Shown: in pieces, positions 25,901 through 37,593 of the stretch | How positions within the stretch are numbered: position 1 is the first letter of the stretch | How the letters are laid out: every line of letters starts with the position of its first letter | Assembly: GCA_029224185.1 (NCBI GenBank) | Contig: CM055207.1 | Span: forward strand, 14,022,791-14,086,790 | Length of the DNA stretch: 64,000 nucleotides | Reading direction: 5' to 3' | DNA from: Karalla daura | Taxonomy: Eukaryota > Chordata > Actinopteri > Chaetodontiformes > Leiognathidae | Program-made: the position numbers and the translations under genes | Notes under the pieces: generated by a model | What the model was told of the DNA's origin: nothing | The model's input: only the letters and a program-made list of their open reading frames with translations | Databases searched by the model: none

Positions 25901-28900
25901 CGCCCGGGGCCCACATTATTATTACGAAACAGCCCGGTTGTATAACGCGCGTCGTTAATCGACGCTTAATGAACTCATTGCGCCTCCACTGGGTCACCTG
26001 GTCCTTGGAGCGAGGTCTCGCCGTGCCCCCAGGGGAGCCGGTTAGGGGGCAGGACGTGTGTTCGGCTGAGTGCTGAAGCCGTTCCAGGGAGCAGCGACGC
26101 CACTCCAGCGTCGAGGCTCCTTGAGAGGGCGCTTGAGGTGAGCCGCCACGCCCTGCGCTCTCGTCGAGATTAGGAGTGAGGCTCAACGCTCTACGCCCTC
26201 ACCGCGTCGAGAGGACCCACATAAGACCCACATAAGCACGCCCACCCACAATAGCTCTCGTAAAAGAGACACAGAGGAACCGGGATCAGAGGAATCGGAG
26301 AGAGCGTATCACCTGAAGGCCAGGGAAATGGGGAAAGTGAAGATAATCCACTTCCTGGGGTCAGACAGTCTATTTGTGTTGACACATTAACCCAGTTTTG
26401 CAAAAAAGTAGGGCTACCTATAGAGTCTGATCCCAAAGAGACTCCTCAGTCTTCATCTATACTCTGCTGTGTCACTGGTACTTCTTCAGTCTCAAGTCCC
26501 TTTAATGGCTCCGTCTCAGTTTGTAGAGGTTAAATCTCTCAGAGCTAAAGTAAACAGGAGTATTTATGGTCTCGTCTGACCTGGAAGCTGCAGAAACACC
26601 CTGACTGAGAAAAATCCAAAACACGACGTGCCTGGGAGAGCAAGACAACACCTCACTTCATCCTCTGATGCGCTTTATTAACTCTCAAGCCAGGAGTTCT
26701 CCTAATTAAATCTAATTTGTTGTGTTCACTCTGCTCCAGTCTGGGTTCGATCTGGCTTTCTGAACACCGCTGCCTGGAACCAGTCCAAGACACCATGTCC
26801 TCCCTCTGAGTTGAGATTTACCAAAGAGCATACTGATGCTTGTTCTGCATTTGGCAGCAGCGGTCTGGGATACAAGGTCTTTATCATTCAGAGCGGTTCG
26901 TCTGCCAGGGAGAGCAGAACTAGTGCAGCCTCTCAGGTGAAAGCAATTTGAATCTCCTTTCACTGATGGACCTGTGTAGAGGGTGGCGGAAACTCTACAC
27001 TGAGCACTTGAGGTGATGCGCTTTGTTCTCCACAAAAGCAGAAAATTTGCCAATTCATGACATACTGTAATCAAGTAGACCCGTACCAGGACGGGGCTGA
27101 ATGCAGCCTTTTGTTTTAAAGGACTTGACATTCACAAAGAAACGGCGAGATGTGTATTCGCCTGCTGGCTGACATTCTCTGTCACGGGGGTGAGAACGAC
27201 CCACCTGGCCCGGGGTTTTCTTCCATTCAGGAAAGCAGACCAATGAGTATACGGCAGGGAAGTTTCTGCTCTCAAGTCTTACTCTCTTGCACTACGACAG
27301 TGAGATCCACGACTGCCGCATGTAGTTATTGCTGCAAAACAGTTACCATCTAGAAAGCCTTGCAAATGCTCCATCACACACAACTCATCCGCTGCCATGA
27401 AAAATAACAACATGCGCTGCTTTTCCTTACTCTCCCATATGGAATAATGAGGACCAGGAATAATGAAAAAAAAAAAAACCCAAACAAACAATGGCCCTGA
27501 CCTTGTCTAGGTGTCTCCATGGAGACGAGGCCTCGCTATAAAGCACGCCCCACAGTGTGCTACTGACAGGCCAGCCCTGCCAGAGACATGCTGAGCAAGT
27601 TCGGGGGCTAAGTAAGACACATTCTACAGAGTGGAAAACTGTCACTTCCAATAAGGTTGCATCTGTCTGTATACATTGTCTGTATACATATTCTGTAACA
27701 TTTGTGATTAGTGCACTCACTTGACCGCCACTGGCAGGCCATTGAGAACAGCTCTGTAATGAGGGGCCCTGGACCTGTGTATTACACAACCTTTAAAGCA
27801 TTAAGTCTGGTCTGTAGTATATAGATAATTGTTGTCATCTATCCTGTCCGAGGTCGAAATCCCCACCACCTGTACATATAGCCTCCACCACTCTCCTTTG
27901 TTAGTTGTCTGTAGTAGGACAAATCTGTCCACTCTGCCGGCTCATTCATGAGCTTGAACGACCATCTTTATCCCCCGGGGGGATAAACATAGAATTCTTG
28001 TTAGCCTCTTAAGGAGGGACTATATCCGCCCACTCTGTCTCGTACTCCTGTCCACCCCAAGGCACGTATCACTTAGCTCAGCTGAAAGTGTTTATACCAG
28101 TGAGTTAATGTGCGCCTTCGTTCCAAGCCTGTGAAATTGAATACAACGTAATTAAAGGGGTGAGGGTCTTGAGGGTCCAGTCAGCAATAATCACTATTAC
28201 AAAGTCTCAGAGCTACTATTCATCAGCATATTTAAATCTGACTCTTGAAAAGGGGGAAATTCAATTATTAAAACGCTTATGATTGCCCGTCTATAATACA
28301 CGAATCAGTTCAACATCGGTTTTGAGACAGCATCACATCGACACAGGTGTTCTCGAGCCACAAAAGTTTCCCCATGTTGTTCTCACTTCGCACAGTGTCC
28401 CAGACAACACTGGTCGGGCTGGTTTCTCACTTTCCCAACCTGCGTCACTCGGTAGCCAGCCAGAATACTTCGTCTCCTGCCCAGTCGAAGGTGTTCTTAC
28501 ACGACACTCGACCTCCCTCGTTTCAATAGTCATGCGGAACACATAATAATCAGCTGCTGGAGCTGAAGGACCAAGGACATGTGCCAGTATCATAATGCTG
28601 CACTAATTTCTAATAGAATCAGACTTTGCTATATAGATATAGCAAAGTCTCCCTGACTCACATGCAGTTTAAATCTTTTTTCCGATCTGCCAGTGCATCA
28701 TCTTTACCTTTGCTTGACCTTCTTTACACGGTTGTAACTGGGGATCTGCTCGAGCCTATCACAGCACTCATAGGGTGAGGGGCAGGAAATGCACCCTGGG
28801 CTGGTCACCAATCCATCACAGGGCACACACACACCATCCCTTCTCACACTTAACCGATGAATGTTTTTCAATTGCAGGTGCAGATATCCATTTGGGTAAT

Positions 28901-31900
28901 TGGCTGATGATTTCCATAATAGCAGATATTGGACTGTCAGAACACCTGATTACTCGGTCTTGAAGCCATCATGATAATGTGACTGAGACTGAGAAACGAC
29001 TAACCAAAGATGATTCAAAACAATTTTGGGACTGGGCCCGTTTCGCATCTCATTCATGAATCCACCTTACTACGAGGCTGCTTCAAGGACACTGAAAGCT
29101 CACTGAGCGCAACAGGCCGCAGGTGGTCCATGAAAGACAGTGGCTCAATCCCCAGAAGGCAGCGAGTGGGGGAAGAGTAGAGACAGGGAGACAGAGGGAG
29201 AAACAGCAGGTGGCAGAAGGCTTAACCTGAGCTAAAACCTGTCCAATGAGCTCTTCTCCGGAGCTTAGCTTAGCCACGAGTTGTCTGTTTTCTGCCAGAT
29301 CTGAGTGCTCCCACCCGGCCGACTAGCCTGCCACCAACACTGCTACTAATCTGTCTGAGCATGACCTCTTGGCCATATGGTCACGGCCTGTCTGTCTGCC
29401 CGGCAAACAAAGTATAAGTAGGCAGTCTGGGGTATTTGTGGAAGAAGAAGAGAGTGGGAGGGACTCAGCCTGTTTTCCTTTCTGTGTATACTGATGTGGA
29501 ATATGTGTGATGACACAGGAACAGGCATATTCAGCCGTCCCAGGTCTCATAATCTCACAACGGCCCTGTGTTTTCGTGACCTTCCCTACTACATCCAGTC
29601 CTTCTGTGTCAGGGCGGCGCATTAAGCCCAAGACACAGGTAAACATCTGATTCCCATCACTCCAAGGTCTCCAATGTTGTGTCCAGTGCTATACAGTAAG
29701 CTCCGCTAATCCTTCACTGCAAATGAGCCTGAGTGAACCTCACAATCCCATGCGGATCATATGACGTATCTGTCAGTTTCTGACTCTCTCCAGACATAAT
29801 ACAGTCGGACCTGCACTAAAGTGGACACGCCGCAGCTAAAGCTGGAAGAGGAGAGGCACAAAAACACATCTTTTCCCTCGCTGGGTTTGGTTGAGCCAGT
29901 GTCAATAACAAAGCCTTGTTATGGTGGCTGTGTCAGCGCTGCATCTACCTCCCAACCACTATGCTCTAATCCCCTGTGCACAAGCCTATTTTAATGATGT
30001 CATGGCAGGCAGAAGTGCTGATGTCGTCCTCAAGACTATCTGTAATTGAATTGGCTCTTAGACGACAGACAAACAAGTCTCAGCGTTGTGGATTATCTGT
30101 TTCTTGAAGGTGCTCCCGAGTAAAATCCTTGAGCGCCGTGGACAAACACTGCCAGTAAATATCCTTGGAGTGAAACAACGTTTACCTCCGGAACGAGAGA
30201 AACATTTATCCCACTGATATGCACATTCTGTCCCTCCTCTGGCTTGGCTTTCATCATTAACACCTACACCTGCCACACCCAGGTGAGGACTCACCTCGGC
30301 AGGTTCCCAGTCACGCTGCACATTACCATTTGCACCCTGCTCATCATCGTCATCATCATCATCATCATCATCATCACGCTCGCCAGCAGCACTGCTAAAC
30401 GGTCTCCAAGAGGGACCGGCTGAAAAGGCTGCTGCTGAGCGCGGCCCTTGTGGGGTTAGGGTACCTGCCCGTCTCAGATGAGAGGTCACATGGTCGCAGC
30501 ATCATTATGCTGGGGCTCCTCTGAGCGGAAAACGCTCCCGTGTCCCTATCGCTCGAATAAATAGATCCAAAAATACACGCGCAAAGTGTAATTTGGAGGA
30601 TTTGTGTGAGACCGGCCCTCTGCCGCTGCGCATGACCGTGAGCCATCAAAGCCAATGTACGTTCATTTAGAAACACTCCTGTCATGGTTTACTCTAATGG
30701 AAAGCGCAATTAGCATAATGGCTCCATTCAAAGCAGTTTACTTGCCAAATAAAACAGAGGGCCATTTCATGTCCAATAAATAAATAAATAAATAAATAAA
30801 TAACAAGGTGCGGGCAGAATGGAGTGAACACAGCCAGGGACAATGTTCTCTTTCTGCTTAAAAAAAATGTACTTCGCTATTCAATTATTGACAAAAATAG
30901 CTGATGAATAATTGTTCGGGTTTGGGAGTTTGCATGTTCTCCACTGTGTCTCCGCAGTGTACCCACTGTGCTAGTTTTCTCCCAAAAATGCATTAAGATC
31001 AATTGAAGTTGAATATGAACTGAACTCTATGAGAGTGAATGGTGTCTGTGCTGGAGTGGCAGCCTGTCCAGAGAGTGCCCCCCCCCCCCCATGTGCACTA
31101 GAGGTAGGTACCAGCAGACCTCTGTAACACCACTGGGTACCAAGCGGGCAAGATAATGGATGGTTGCGACCCAGCGATGCACTGGGGGAGAGGGTGGATG
31201 CAATTTGTGAGGCTTCCTGATCCATTAACGCGCTTTCAGCCTGTGTGTAGCGATTTTAGACGGCACCTTGGTATGAGGGTCGACAGGTTAAATATTGTTC
31301 GCATTCGTTTGTGTATAGAATCAAAATCTATCAAAATTCTACCCTGTTTTTATTGAGACGACACACCACCGAATGAATCAGCGGACGATCAAACCTAATT
31401 ACACTGCGACTCCACATAAACCCATCGCACCGACAACTATAATTTTCCCTGGCTATAACTCTCTTCCAAGACAGAATGGAAGAGACTGAATAGTCTCGGC
31501 ACAGACGACGCTCTGCATTCGCTCACGTCCCCTTTAGACCCCAGACATTCACCGGGGGCCGCGCGCTTCTGAAAGAACCCGAGCCTCCCTGTTGATCGCA
31601 GAGGAAGGTCGCTCTCTCTTGCCGCAGCTCTGAGTCACCCGTCATTAATTTTATGAAGTGAAATGTGACATTCGCGCTCCGTAAACATGCCGTCCCTCCG
31701 TAAGAGCCTTCGCCCCGGCCGTCGCCCCTCGGGGACGCTGCGTCCGGGCGGCCTCGTGACGGCCCGGGAAGGAGGCTCTGAAACGGAGACGGCGGCCCTG
31801 GCACGCGGGCTGACCCCGACCCCGTCATTCACTCGCGCGCATGCATACTGCATGCGCAAGGGGCCACAGGGGTTACACACACGCACAGGCGCACAGCGGC

Positions 31901-33780
31901 CGGGCAAAGGGCGGCCATCTCACCTGGTCGTCCACTCTGTGGGCCACGATGGTGGCCGACTCCTCCTGTTCAGCATCACTGAGGGGTCGGATCCTTAGAG
32001 CAACCTGCAGCCGAAACACAGCGAAATTCTGGTTAGAGATCTGCTTTTCGGTTTGTAACGGCAGGAGATGACTAATCCGGCTCTCGTCTTAATTATGGAT
32101 GTGACGTCTGGAGCAGCTGTGTGTGGAGTGTGATTCAGTTGTACAAATTTCCTTTTTTTTTTCCCGAAAGCAAAACAGAAATCAGTCCAGAGGAGCCTTA
32201 TAATCACGGAGGACGCGGTGTAAGAATCCTGTGAGCAATCTTTTAAATGTCAAGCACAAGGTGGACTTTTTTCCACCCCATCCAAATGGGAACACAGTCG
32301 TCATCTTAAACCAAAAAAGAGGAGAGAGAGAGAGAAAAAGCACGAGTTTTGTTTTTTTCCGCCTTTCACTCTGATCTCCAGCGCCACATCCAGTGGAATC
32401 TTAAAAGGATAAACGCATGTAAACGTGACACACGGGTGAACTTTCTATGTGCTTGCGGTGGGACAGGTGACCAAGGGTGTGCCCGGTCTGCCAACCAGTG
32501 CGTGATGACCGATCTGACCGCATGTTCAGCTCTTAGTCACTTCACGGCCCGGTTTACGTCAATTCCTGGTGATGAAATAAGAAACGGGCGCAAGATGTGA
32601 TATTCAGCGACTTATCCCAGATGTCAATAGCACGCACTGTAGTTGAGAGTCGATCGGCGCAGTCTCTAATAGCCGTTTAAGAAGAAAAGCCCGTGCTGGG
32701 ATGGAAACGGGCACTGTATTAGTAGAGCGATCTGCTTTATTAAAAGGCTGTCATGTGTACGATCCAATTCACCCGGCACATCAACCCCCCAACCCCCCCG
32801 TTTGTGTTTTTCAGGGAGTGAGTGGCGTGTGCGTGATAATGATTGTATTAATACTGTAATGCTCGTCCAACGAAGAGGACGTATACGCCAAACTCTCTGT
32901 CAGCGCCCCGTAGAAAGTGCATTGCATGCCGTACAAGAGAGAGGCCAGGCAACTGAAACAGCCACTTCAATTATTCAGACACACTGTAGGCTGCAGGATA
33001 CAGTGCAGGCGGCGAGGGGACGTCGGACATGTGCCGCTCACAGTACGCGCTGCTGGAAAACCTAGATATGACAGTGGAAATGTGCACGTTCTGGGAGCTC
33101 AATATTAAGCTACTTGTGCTATATGTTTGCAATATTTCATGTAGGCAGATGGGTTCCGAGGCTCTGCACAGTCCGAGGTCGTTTTAATATCAATATGGTG
33201 CGTGTAAACAGGAAGCGAGGGCAAACACAACCAGCAGCTACCGCCTCAATGGGAAGCTTAGGATTGAATCCCCAATGTCAACAACACATTAAAAGCATCA
33301 TAAAGGTAGGTTTATGACAGAGCAGTTGTTTCACACTGTGGCGGTGGCTCAGGCCTCAATTTATTTATTTTTTGTGACAAGAGTGAAGAGTGTTTTTGAA
33401 TAAAAAATGTTACGTCTGACTCTGTTTCCTGATGGATCAACTTAATGGATGAACTCATTTAACTGATGAGCATGATAAAAATAAGTAAAATAGAAGGTTT
33501 TTTTTTATACTGTGCATGTAAACAGGAACCTCGGACAAACAATAAGTGACTGGCCTCTTCAGTAAATTTAGGGTTGAATTCACATTGTCAGCAGCGCATT
33601 GGACGCCTCATTAAAGTAGGTTTTTACCACAGAAACAACAGGTGTATTAGCTCGTACTCGTGGAGCCGGTGAAGTTCCCGCTGTCTCAGTAGTTACGGAC
33701 CATGACGACAGGTTACAGGTTAGTTTCAGGAGAGAACTCACAGTTAGTTGGTGGTCCTTGGATTCCCCGGTGTCCTTCAT
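7223..33780 (-). CDS. kif19: Kinesin-like protein KIF19 (kinesin-8 family, cilium length control), 19 coding exons
   Basis: Exons, in transcript order: 33780-33742, 32004-31924, 17122-17012, 16915-16828, 16179-16043, 13204-13079, 12981-12787, 11540-11394, 11307-11185, 11100-10944, 10839-10665, 10473-10275, 10171-9901, 9693-9569, 9483-9320, 8299-8176, 8092-7704, 7609-7441 and 7350-7223. The model gives about 980 residues; human KIF19 is about 1000. KIF19 is a plus-end motor that also depolymerises microtubules at cilium tips (established). All junctions agree in phase except exon 15 to 16, where the frame is off by one base. A small exon of 3n+1 nt is probably missed between 8300 and 9319, or another splice site is used. 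Identity rests on near-identical motor residues, the conserved MKD start, and matching stalk and tail motifs. Confidence 0.95.
8300..9319 (-). other. kif19: kif19 intron 15, probably hiding a small exon
   Basis: A 1-kb interval between exons that do not join in phase. It contains three homopolymer runs (15 C at 8598-8612, 18 G at 8946-8963, 16 G at 9044-9059) and a GA-rich run (about 9199-9245). On the minus strand a 33-nt piece at about 8336-8368 has an AG before it and GTGAGT after it and reads LNERYAVAAT. Its length (3n) does not repair the phase. Confidence 0.5.
11185..17122 (-). CDS. kif19: kif19 exons 3-9: core of the motor domain
   Basis: These seven exons encode residues 41-349. The ATP-binding P-loop GPTGCGKT (about 104-111) is split between exons 4 and 5. 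Switch I is NQTSSRSHA (about 214-222) and switch II is DLAGSERA (about 250-257), both in exon 7. The microtubule-facing part KEGAHINRSLLALGNCINAL is in exon 8, and HISPAS with the neck approach SRNTLTYADRAK is in exon 9. All nucleotide-binding residues are intact, so the motor should be active. The long loop after exon 2 (residues 41-60) with MVVLMDPMEDPDDILR is typical of KIF19. Confidence 0.96.
11541..12786 (-). other. kif19: kif19 intron 7
   Basis: A 1.25-kb intron. A CA plus ACAG repeat (12741-12780) lies next to its 5' splice site. Nothing else was recognised. Confidence 0.7.
12741..12780. repeat. (CA)n plus ACAG repeat beside a kif19 5' splice site
   Basis: The tract ends 6 bases from the donor of exon 7 (GT at 12786-12785 on the minus strand). 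In the transcript it reads (GUCU)n then (GU)n. Confidence 0.95.
13205..16042 (-). other. kif19: kif19 intron 5
   Basis: A 2.8-kb GC-rich intron with an 18-C run (13284-13301), a long CA tract (13503-13562), a 12-G run (14392-14403) and a 20-C run (14806-14825). No gene was recognised. Confidence 0.7.
13503..13562. repeat. (CA)n microsatellite in kif19 intron 5
   Basis: About 29 CA units, (UG)n in the transcript. Confidence 0.97.
16458..16502. repeat. Interrupted CA/CG repeat in kif19 intron 4
   Basis: (CA)n, then GTGTAGACG, then (CA)n and a CGCGCGCG run. Alternating purine-pyrimidine DNA of this kind can form Z-DNA. Confidence 0.9.
22919..22946. repeat. (CT)n microsatellite
   Basis: About 14 CT units in kif19 intron 2. 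Confidence 0.95.
28621..28650. repeat. Perfect 14-bp inverted repeat with 2-bp centre
   Basis: AGACTTTGCTATAT, then AG, then its exact reverse complement. It lies in kif19 intron 2 and can form a hairpin or cruciform. Confidence 0.95.
28740..28850. repeat. Interspersed teleost repeat, copy 1
   Basis: A degenerate match to the dispersed fish repeat with GAGCCTATC-CAGC, a GGTGAGGGGCAGG core, CACCCTGG, and a GGTCACCA-TCCATCACAGGGC block. Confidence 0.6.
30343..30377. repeat. (CAT)n trinucleotide repeat
   Basis: About 11 units with one CGT interruption, in kif19 intron 2. It is not in any exon. Confidence 0.95.
30775..30802. repeat. (AATA)n tetranucleotide repeat
   Basis: Seven units in kif19 intron 2. 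Confidence 0.95.
30910..31165. repeat. Interspersed teleost repeat, copy 2 (reverse orientation)
   Basis: The longest copy. It contains TTTGCATGTTCTCC, a degenerate TTTTCTCCC-AAAATGCATTAAG, GTGAATGGTGTCTGTG and GGCAGCCTGTCCAG. It ends in a GTACCAGCAGACCTCTG block and ATAATGGATGG, with a poly(C) run (31078-31090) inside. Confidence 0.65.
31924..33780 (-). CDS. kif19: kif19 exons 1-2: start codon and first motor strands
   Basis: Exon 1 (33780-33742) encodes 13 residues starting MKDTGESKD, preceded by a good Kozak context (GTGACC before the ATG). Exon 2 (32004-31924) encodes VALRIRPLSDAEQEESATIV and ends in HRVDDQ, the first beta strand of the kinesin fold. Both boundaries are phase 0 with GTGAG donors. 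They are split by a 1.7-kb intron that carries a duplicated block with forkhead motifs. Confidence 0.93.
33200..33632. promoter_or_regulatory. Duplicated block with TGTAAACA forkhead motifs in kif19 intron 1
   Basis: Two related direct copies, 33200-33322 and 33523-33632, can be aligned by eye over more than 100 bp (TGTAAACAGGAA, then GGNCAAACA, TTNAGGRTTGAAT and ATTAAA/ATAAAG with GTAGGTTT). Each starts with a TGTAAACA motif (33203-33210 and 33527-33534), a forkhead consensus. Kif19 works in motile cilia and FOXJ1 is the forkhead master regulator of motile cilia (established), so an intronic enhancer is plausible. A worn transposon pair is the alternative. Confidence 0.4.
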
Positions 33781-34064
33781 GGTCACTTTGGGTCCGGGCG
33801 GTGGATACAGAGCGTCAACAACGGCGGACCATCGTGCTCCTGGTCGATCCCGGCATGTCTCTGAACACACACCTGCAGCAGCTTCAGCTTCAGCCCCAGC
33901 CTCAGCGGCAGCAGCTAGTGCGCCTCTCTGACTTTCCCTCCACCTCGCAACAACAGTAACAACAAGGTAGCTACAACCGACGCTTTAACTGCGTCCGTTA
34001 ACGGCGCCCGTCCCCGGTCGTGCGTCGGACTTCGTGCCGGTGCCGAGTGTGTTTGTATGTTTGA

Positions 34065-34095
<31 letters not shown>

Positions 34096-34200
34096 AGAAC
34101 GGGGACTGCCCACCTCTCCGCTGCCTGCTGGCCTGTGTATCCCTGCTCCTCTCCTCCTCCTCCTCCTCCTCTGGGGACGTACCTACGCACGCAAGTGTAA
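33781..34200 (-). promoter_or_regulatory. kif19: Probable kif19 5' UTR and promoter region
   Basis: A GC- and CpG-rich stretch just upstream of the start exon, between the AT-rich intron 1 and the AT-rich spacer. It contains a (GT)n run (34065-34091) and a TCC repeat (about 34150-34171). No TATA box or convincing X-box was found. The transcription start cannot be placed. Confidence 0.4.
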
Positions 34201-34516
34201 GTGTGTGTGTGTGCGCGCGCGTGCGTACGTGTGTGCGCGCGCGTGTGTCCGTTGTCCCTGGAGATCAGTCGAACACCGCTGTGTTGTTGTCAGTTTGTTA
34301 TCCAGCGGCCACAGCGAGAACTAGCCACCATGCTAACTCCTACTCTAACATAACATACACCGTTTCTCACCACCTCTTACCCGTATTTGATACATGACCC
34401 CCCCCACCCAAAAAAAGAATAAATAAATAAATACAAATAAATAATAAATAAATACCCCCCCCCCATGGCCATATGGAATCTTTAAACGTTTATAAACTGT
34501 TGTCATAGATTCCAAA

Positions 34517-34682
<166 letters not shown>

Positions 34683-34925
34683 CACCAAAAGGTGTTTCAA
34701 GGTAAATTAATTCATCTGGCAGTCTGATAACAATAGGTACAGAGGATCTCCTATATGTCTCCGTCCTGCATGAAGGAGAGGAGCCATTCACTGCGTCCAT
34801 GTTTTGGTCCATTAAGGTGTTATGAAGTGGATGATTCAATTTGTTCAGAATGGCCTTGACCAGCTTCAGATGTATCACTCTATCACTTTCATCACATCCC
34901 AATGTATCCATCACTAAAATATGAT
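34683..34925 (-). mobile_element. LINE-like remnant (3' end of a non-LTR retrotransposon ORF2)
   Basis: The minus strand reads through a stretch containing HLKLVKAILNKLNHPLHNTL and SCRTETYRRSSVPIVIRLPD. This pattern (CRT..Y..S.VP..IRL) is like the C-terminus of fish Rex1/L2-type ORF2 proteins. It is followed directly by the (ATCT)n run on the same strand, as expected for LINEs with short tandem 3' tails. It is truncated at the 5' side and inactive. The family assignment is tentative. Confidence 0.4.
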
Positions 34926-36498
34926 TGAAGTCTCCAATATCTCCAGGTCATCGCTCTTGCTTGGCAGAGTTGACATATCCCATGATGAATGATGAGTAAA
35001 AGGCCATACATCTCCACTTCCAAGCCTTCACCTTTGCACTTTGCATGTTCTAGCAACAGGAAAAAATATCAGTGAGGGACACCATGCGAAAGGGTAGCAG
35101 TTGTGCTTGTAACCACCTACTGATACAATTAATTTTACTTATGAGTCAAAGACTATACTGTAGATAGAATACTCACTTATACAGCAATCCTGCTTTATTT
35201 ATGCTAGGAGAGTATCTTTTTGTTTTTATACAATTCATATATAATTTGAAATATAATCCGGGATACATTGTTGTTGTTAAATTATAATATTCAGCCTTAG
35301 TGGAACCATAAACACTTTTAACTTTTCAACGTCTTTAGAGATGCCAGCATTACATGTTATCTTTATTTGGTCTGTCTCTTTACGAGAACACCGGACCTAC
35401 CTTTAATAAGACTATACTGACACCTACTGGGAGAGTTTAACACTACTTTTCCTAATCGTTCATCATCACATTTTGCTGGTCGCAAACATAAAATAAAATA
35501 AAAAAAACGCATGACATAAAATAAAAGAAATAGAAAAAGTAAACATGCTGTAAGTTTCTTTAAAACATACCTAACCGTACCAGACATCAGAATTCTGTGT
35601 GGCCTGTCTAAATGCCCCACTTTCTTTTCTTAGATCACTCTTTTTGGCATACAGAATCAAATCTGTTATTATTTCAGTATTTCAGAGAGCAGTTGATGAA
35701 AAGGATTTTCAGGAACAAGCAACAGATCAATCAATAAAACAATTTAAAGTCTAGTGCCAGGTTGTGGCACAGAACAACACTGAACTTAATCGACTCACTG
35801 CAGACTCTAATGTGGATAATTTAGTGGATAGTTAACAGCAGCTGTCGAGTTTAACAACTTGAATTAGCACTCAGTGCTTCAGTCAGCAGTCAGGGTTACA
35901 GCATGAGGATAAGACTTGGTTAGTGAACCCATTTGGTTGACAATTATACAATTAAGCTCTGCACAAGGAAAGAAAAAAGAAATTAATTTGCTTGGGTGAT
36001 TGGTACAAGAAGAAAAAATGGCAGTGAGTAAGCATATTAATAAATACAATTATTTGTAATGAAACAAAAGTCATCTCTGGATGAAGCTTAATTAGTCACT
36101 TGCTTGCTATTTATACTGATATTAAGACTTGGTTTATTATCTCTGCTAGGAGGATGTTTAATTACAGTTTTCATCACATTATGTGTAGTTATCTGGCTAC
36201 AGTATGCTCATGTTATTCAAAGGCTTTGGTGTCAATAGTAGTACTGAACACTTTGAAAGGGAATACACCTGGGACCCACACACACACACACACACACCAT
36301 TCTCTCTCACACTCACACCTAGGGGCAATTTAGAGTCTCCCAGTGGCTTAGGCTTTTGAAGGTTTTTGAAGAGAACATGGAGAATATGTGTGAGGCACCA
36401 TTGATATACATAATTTCAGCATGCCATCCCTGTTACACCCAGAGGACATAAAATCTCAACAACAAAGTGGACGCCCATGAAGTTGTACTCAAAACTGA
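34926..36498. other. kif19-ttyh2 intergenic spacer
   Basis: AT-rich DNA with no recognisable exon on either strand. It contains a short CA run (36277-36297) inside an interspersed repeat copy. There is no trace of a dnai2-like gene. Confidence 0.55.
36264..36395. repeat. Interspersed teleost repeat, copy 3
   Basis: TCACACTCACACCTAGGGGC, then AATTTAGAGTCTCC and GAACATGGAGAATATGTG, with a CA run at its left edge. Confidence 0.6.
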
Positions 36499-37593
36499 TT
36501 TATTCAACTCACAGTTAGACCCTGAAGTTTAAAGGTCACACACACAAACTTAAGCACCACTCTGAGTGCCTGTACAATGTAACATGCTGAAAGAAAAGAC
36601 GCATGACAAAATAATTAATAAGCAAAACTGTCTTGTATTAAATCCCTACAGAAATTCAGTGTTAATCAATACAAACGTATACAGATTGGATGGTTTGGAC
36701 TGATGGAAATAATCACCTGAATTTTGTCAGTAATCATGGTTAGAGCGGCACAGGTTCCCCAAGTTCAGCAATCTTTTTTTTGTTGTATTAGCTGGATTAG
36801 TCAGGCAGAGAACACAAAATAATGGCCCTTTACAAAATACAAAAAAAGTGATCCTATGTGACATCGCCACAAAAAACTAGAAAAAATATATAAAAATGGC
36901 ACATTGTTTTAAACAAAATAAACCACATCGGAATGAGACAACAGTCTGTTATTGTACAACTTATATACATTTGCTGTGGTCTCAAGGTAGTCCCATCTCC
37001 AGGAGGTTTGGAAACATAAAGCTACGCTCGCAGACATGTTTCTGTGGGAACGTCAATAAATTAGACTTCAACGATACGTCCCAATGTGTTCTGCCACTGC
37101 TGGCTTTGTGCTTCCGCAATATCAAACATGAAGCGCAATGCACAAAATAATGTTTACATTAGCAGTCATGTTCACCTTTCTCTCTTTGGAGATCTGAACG
37201 GTTTGGAAAAACGTCTTTGAACAGGAGATATAATTCACGTCGCCTTGACGTTTTTATGCCGTTGAGAGCACAGTGCTGCACATAGCCGCAGCAAGGAATG
37301 AATCCTCAACATTGCCTCTATCACCGGGTTATTAATTATCAGATCTTTAAGAGGACAGTAAAACCTTTGTCATTACACCTTTTGATCCAACACAGCGTAT
37401 TAAGAGCAGGTTAGGTTCCACAGCACGTGTGAGAAATATTTAGCAACTTGCACAGAGTCCTGCACTAATGACATGATACACACTGTCCCCTGTGGTGCTT
37501 GGCACATGTGTGTGCTTGTGTGTGTGGGTGTGAGTGTTTTTGTGTCTGTATGTGTGTGAGATGCTGTTTCCCTCCTCGGACACATAAAGGAGT
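36499..37593 (-). terminator. ttyh2: ttyh2 3' UTR with poly(A) signal at 36499-36504
   Basis: About 1.1 kb after the TAG at 37594, ending at an AATAAA on the minus strand (TTTATT at 36499-36504 on the plus strand). No coding sequence was seen. Use of this signal is inferred. Confidence 0.5.

Larger units (their letters stand above)
17123..31923 (-). other. kif19: kif19 intron 2 (14.8 kb)
   Basis: By far the largest intron of the gene. Segments at about 17.9-19.7 kb and 20.9-22.3 kb are clearly GC- and CpG-rich and contain four poly(G) runs. The 23-31 kb part is more AT-rich. It holds a (CT)n run (22919-22946), a perfect inverted repeat (28621-28650), (CAT)n (30343-30377), (AATA)n (30775-30802) and two interspersed repeat copies. 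No open reading frame here looks like a known protein on either strand. A nested RNA gene or enhancer cannot be ruled out by eye. Confidence 0.7.

Noticed and set aside
30058..30489. An open frame with a run of ten or more aspartates
   Set aside because: Produced by the (CAT)n repeat read on the minus strand. No splice sites or family match.
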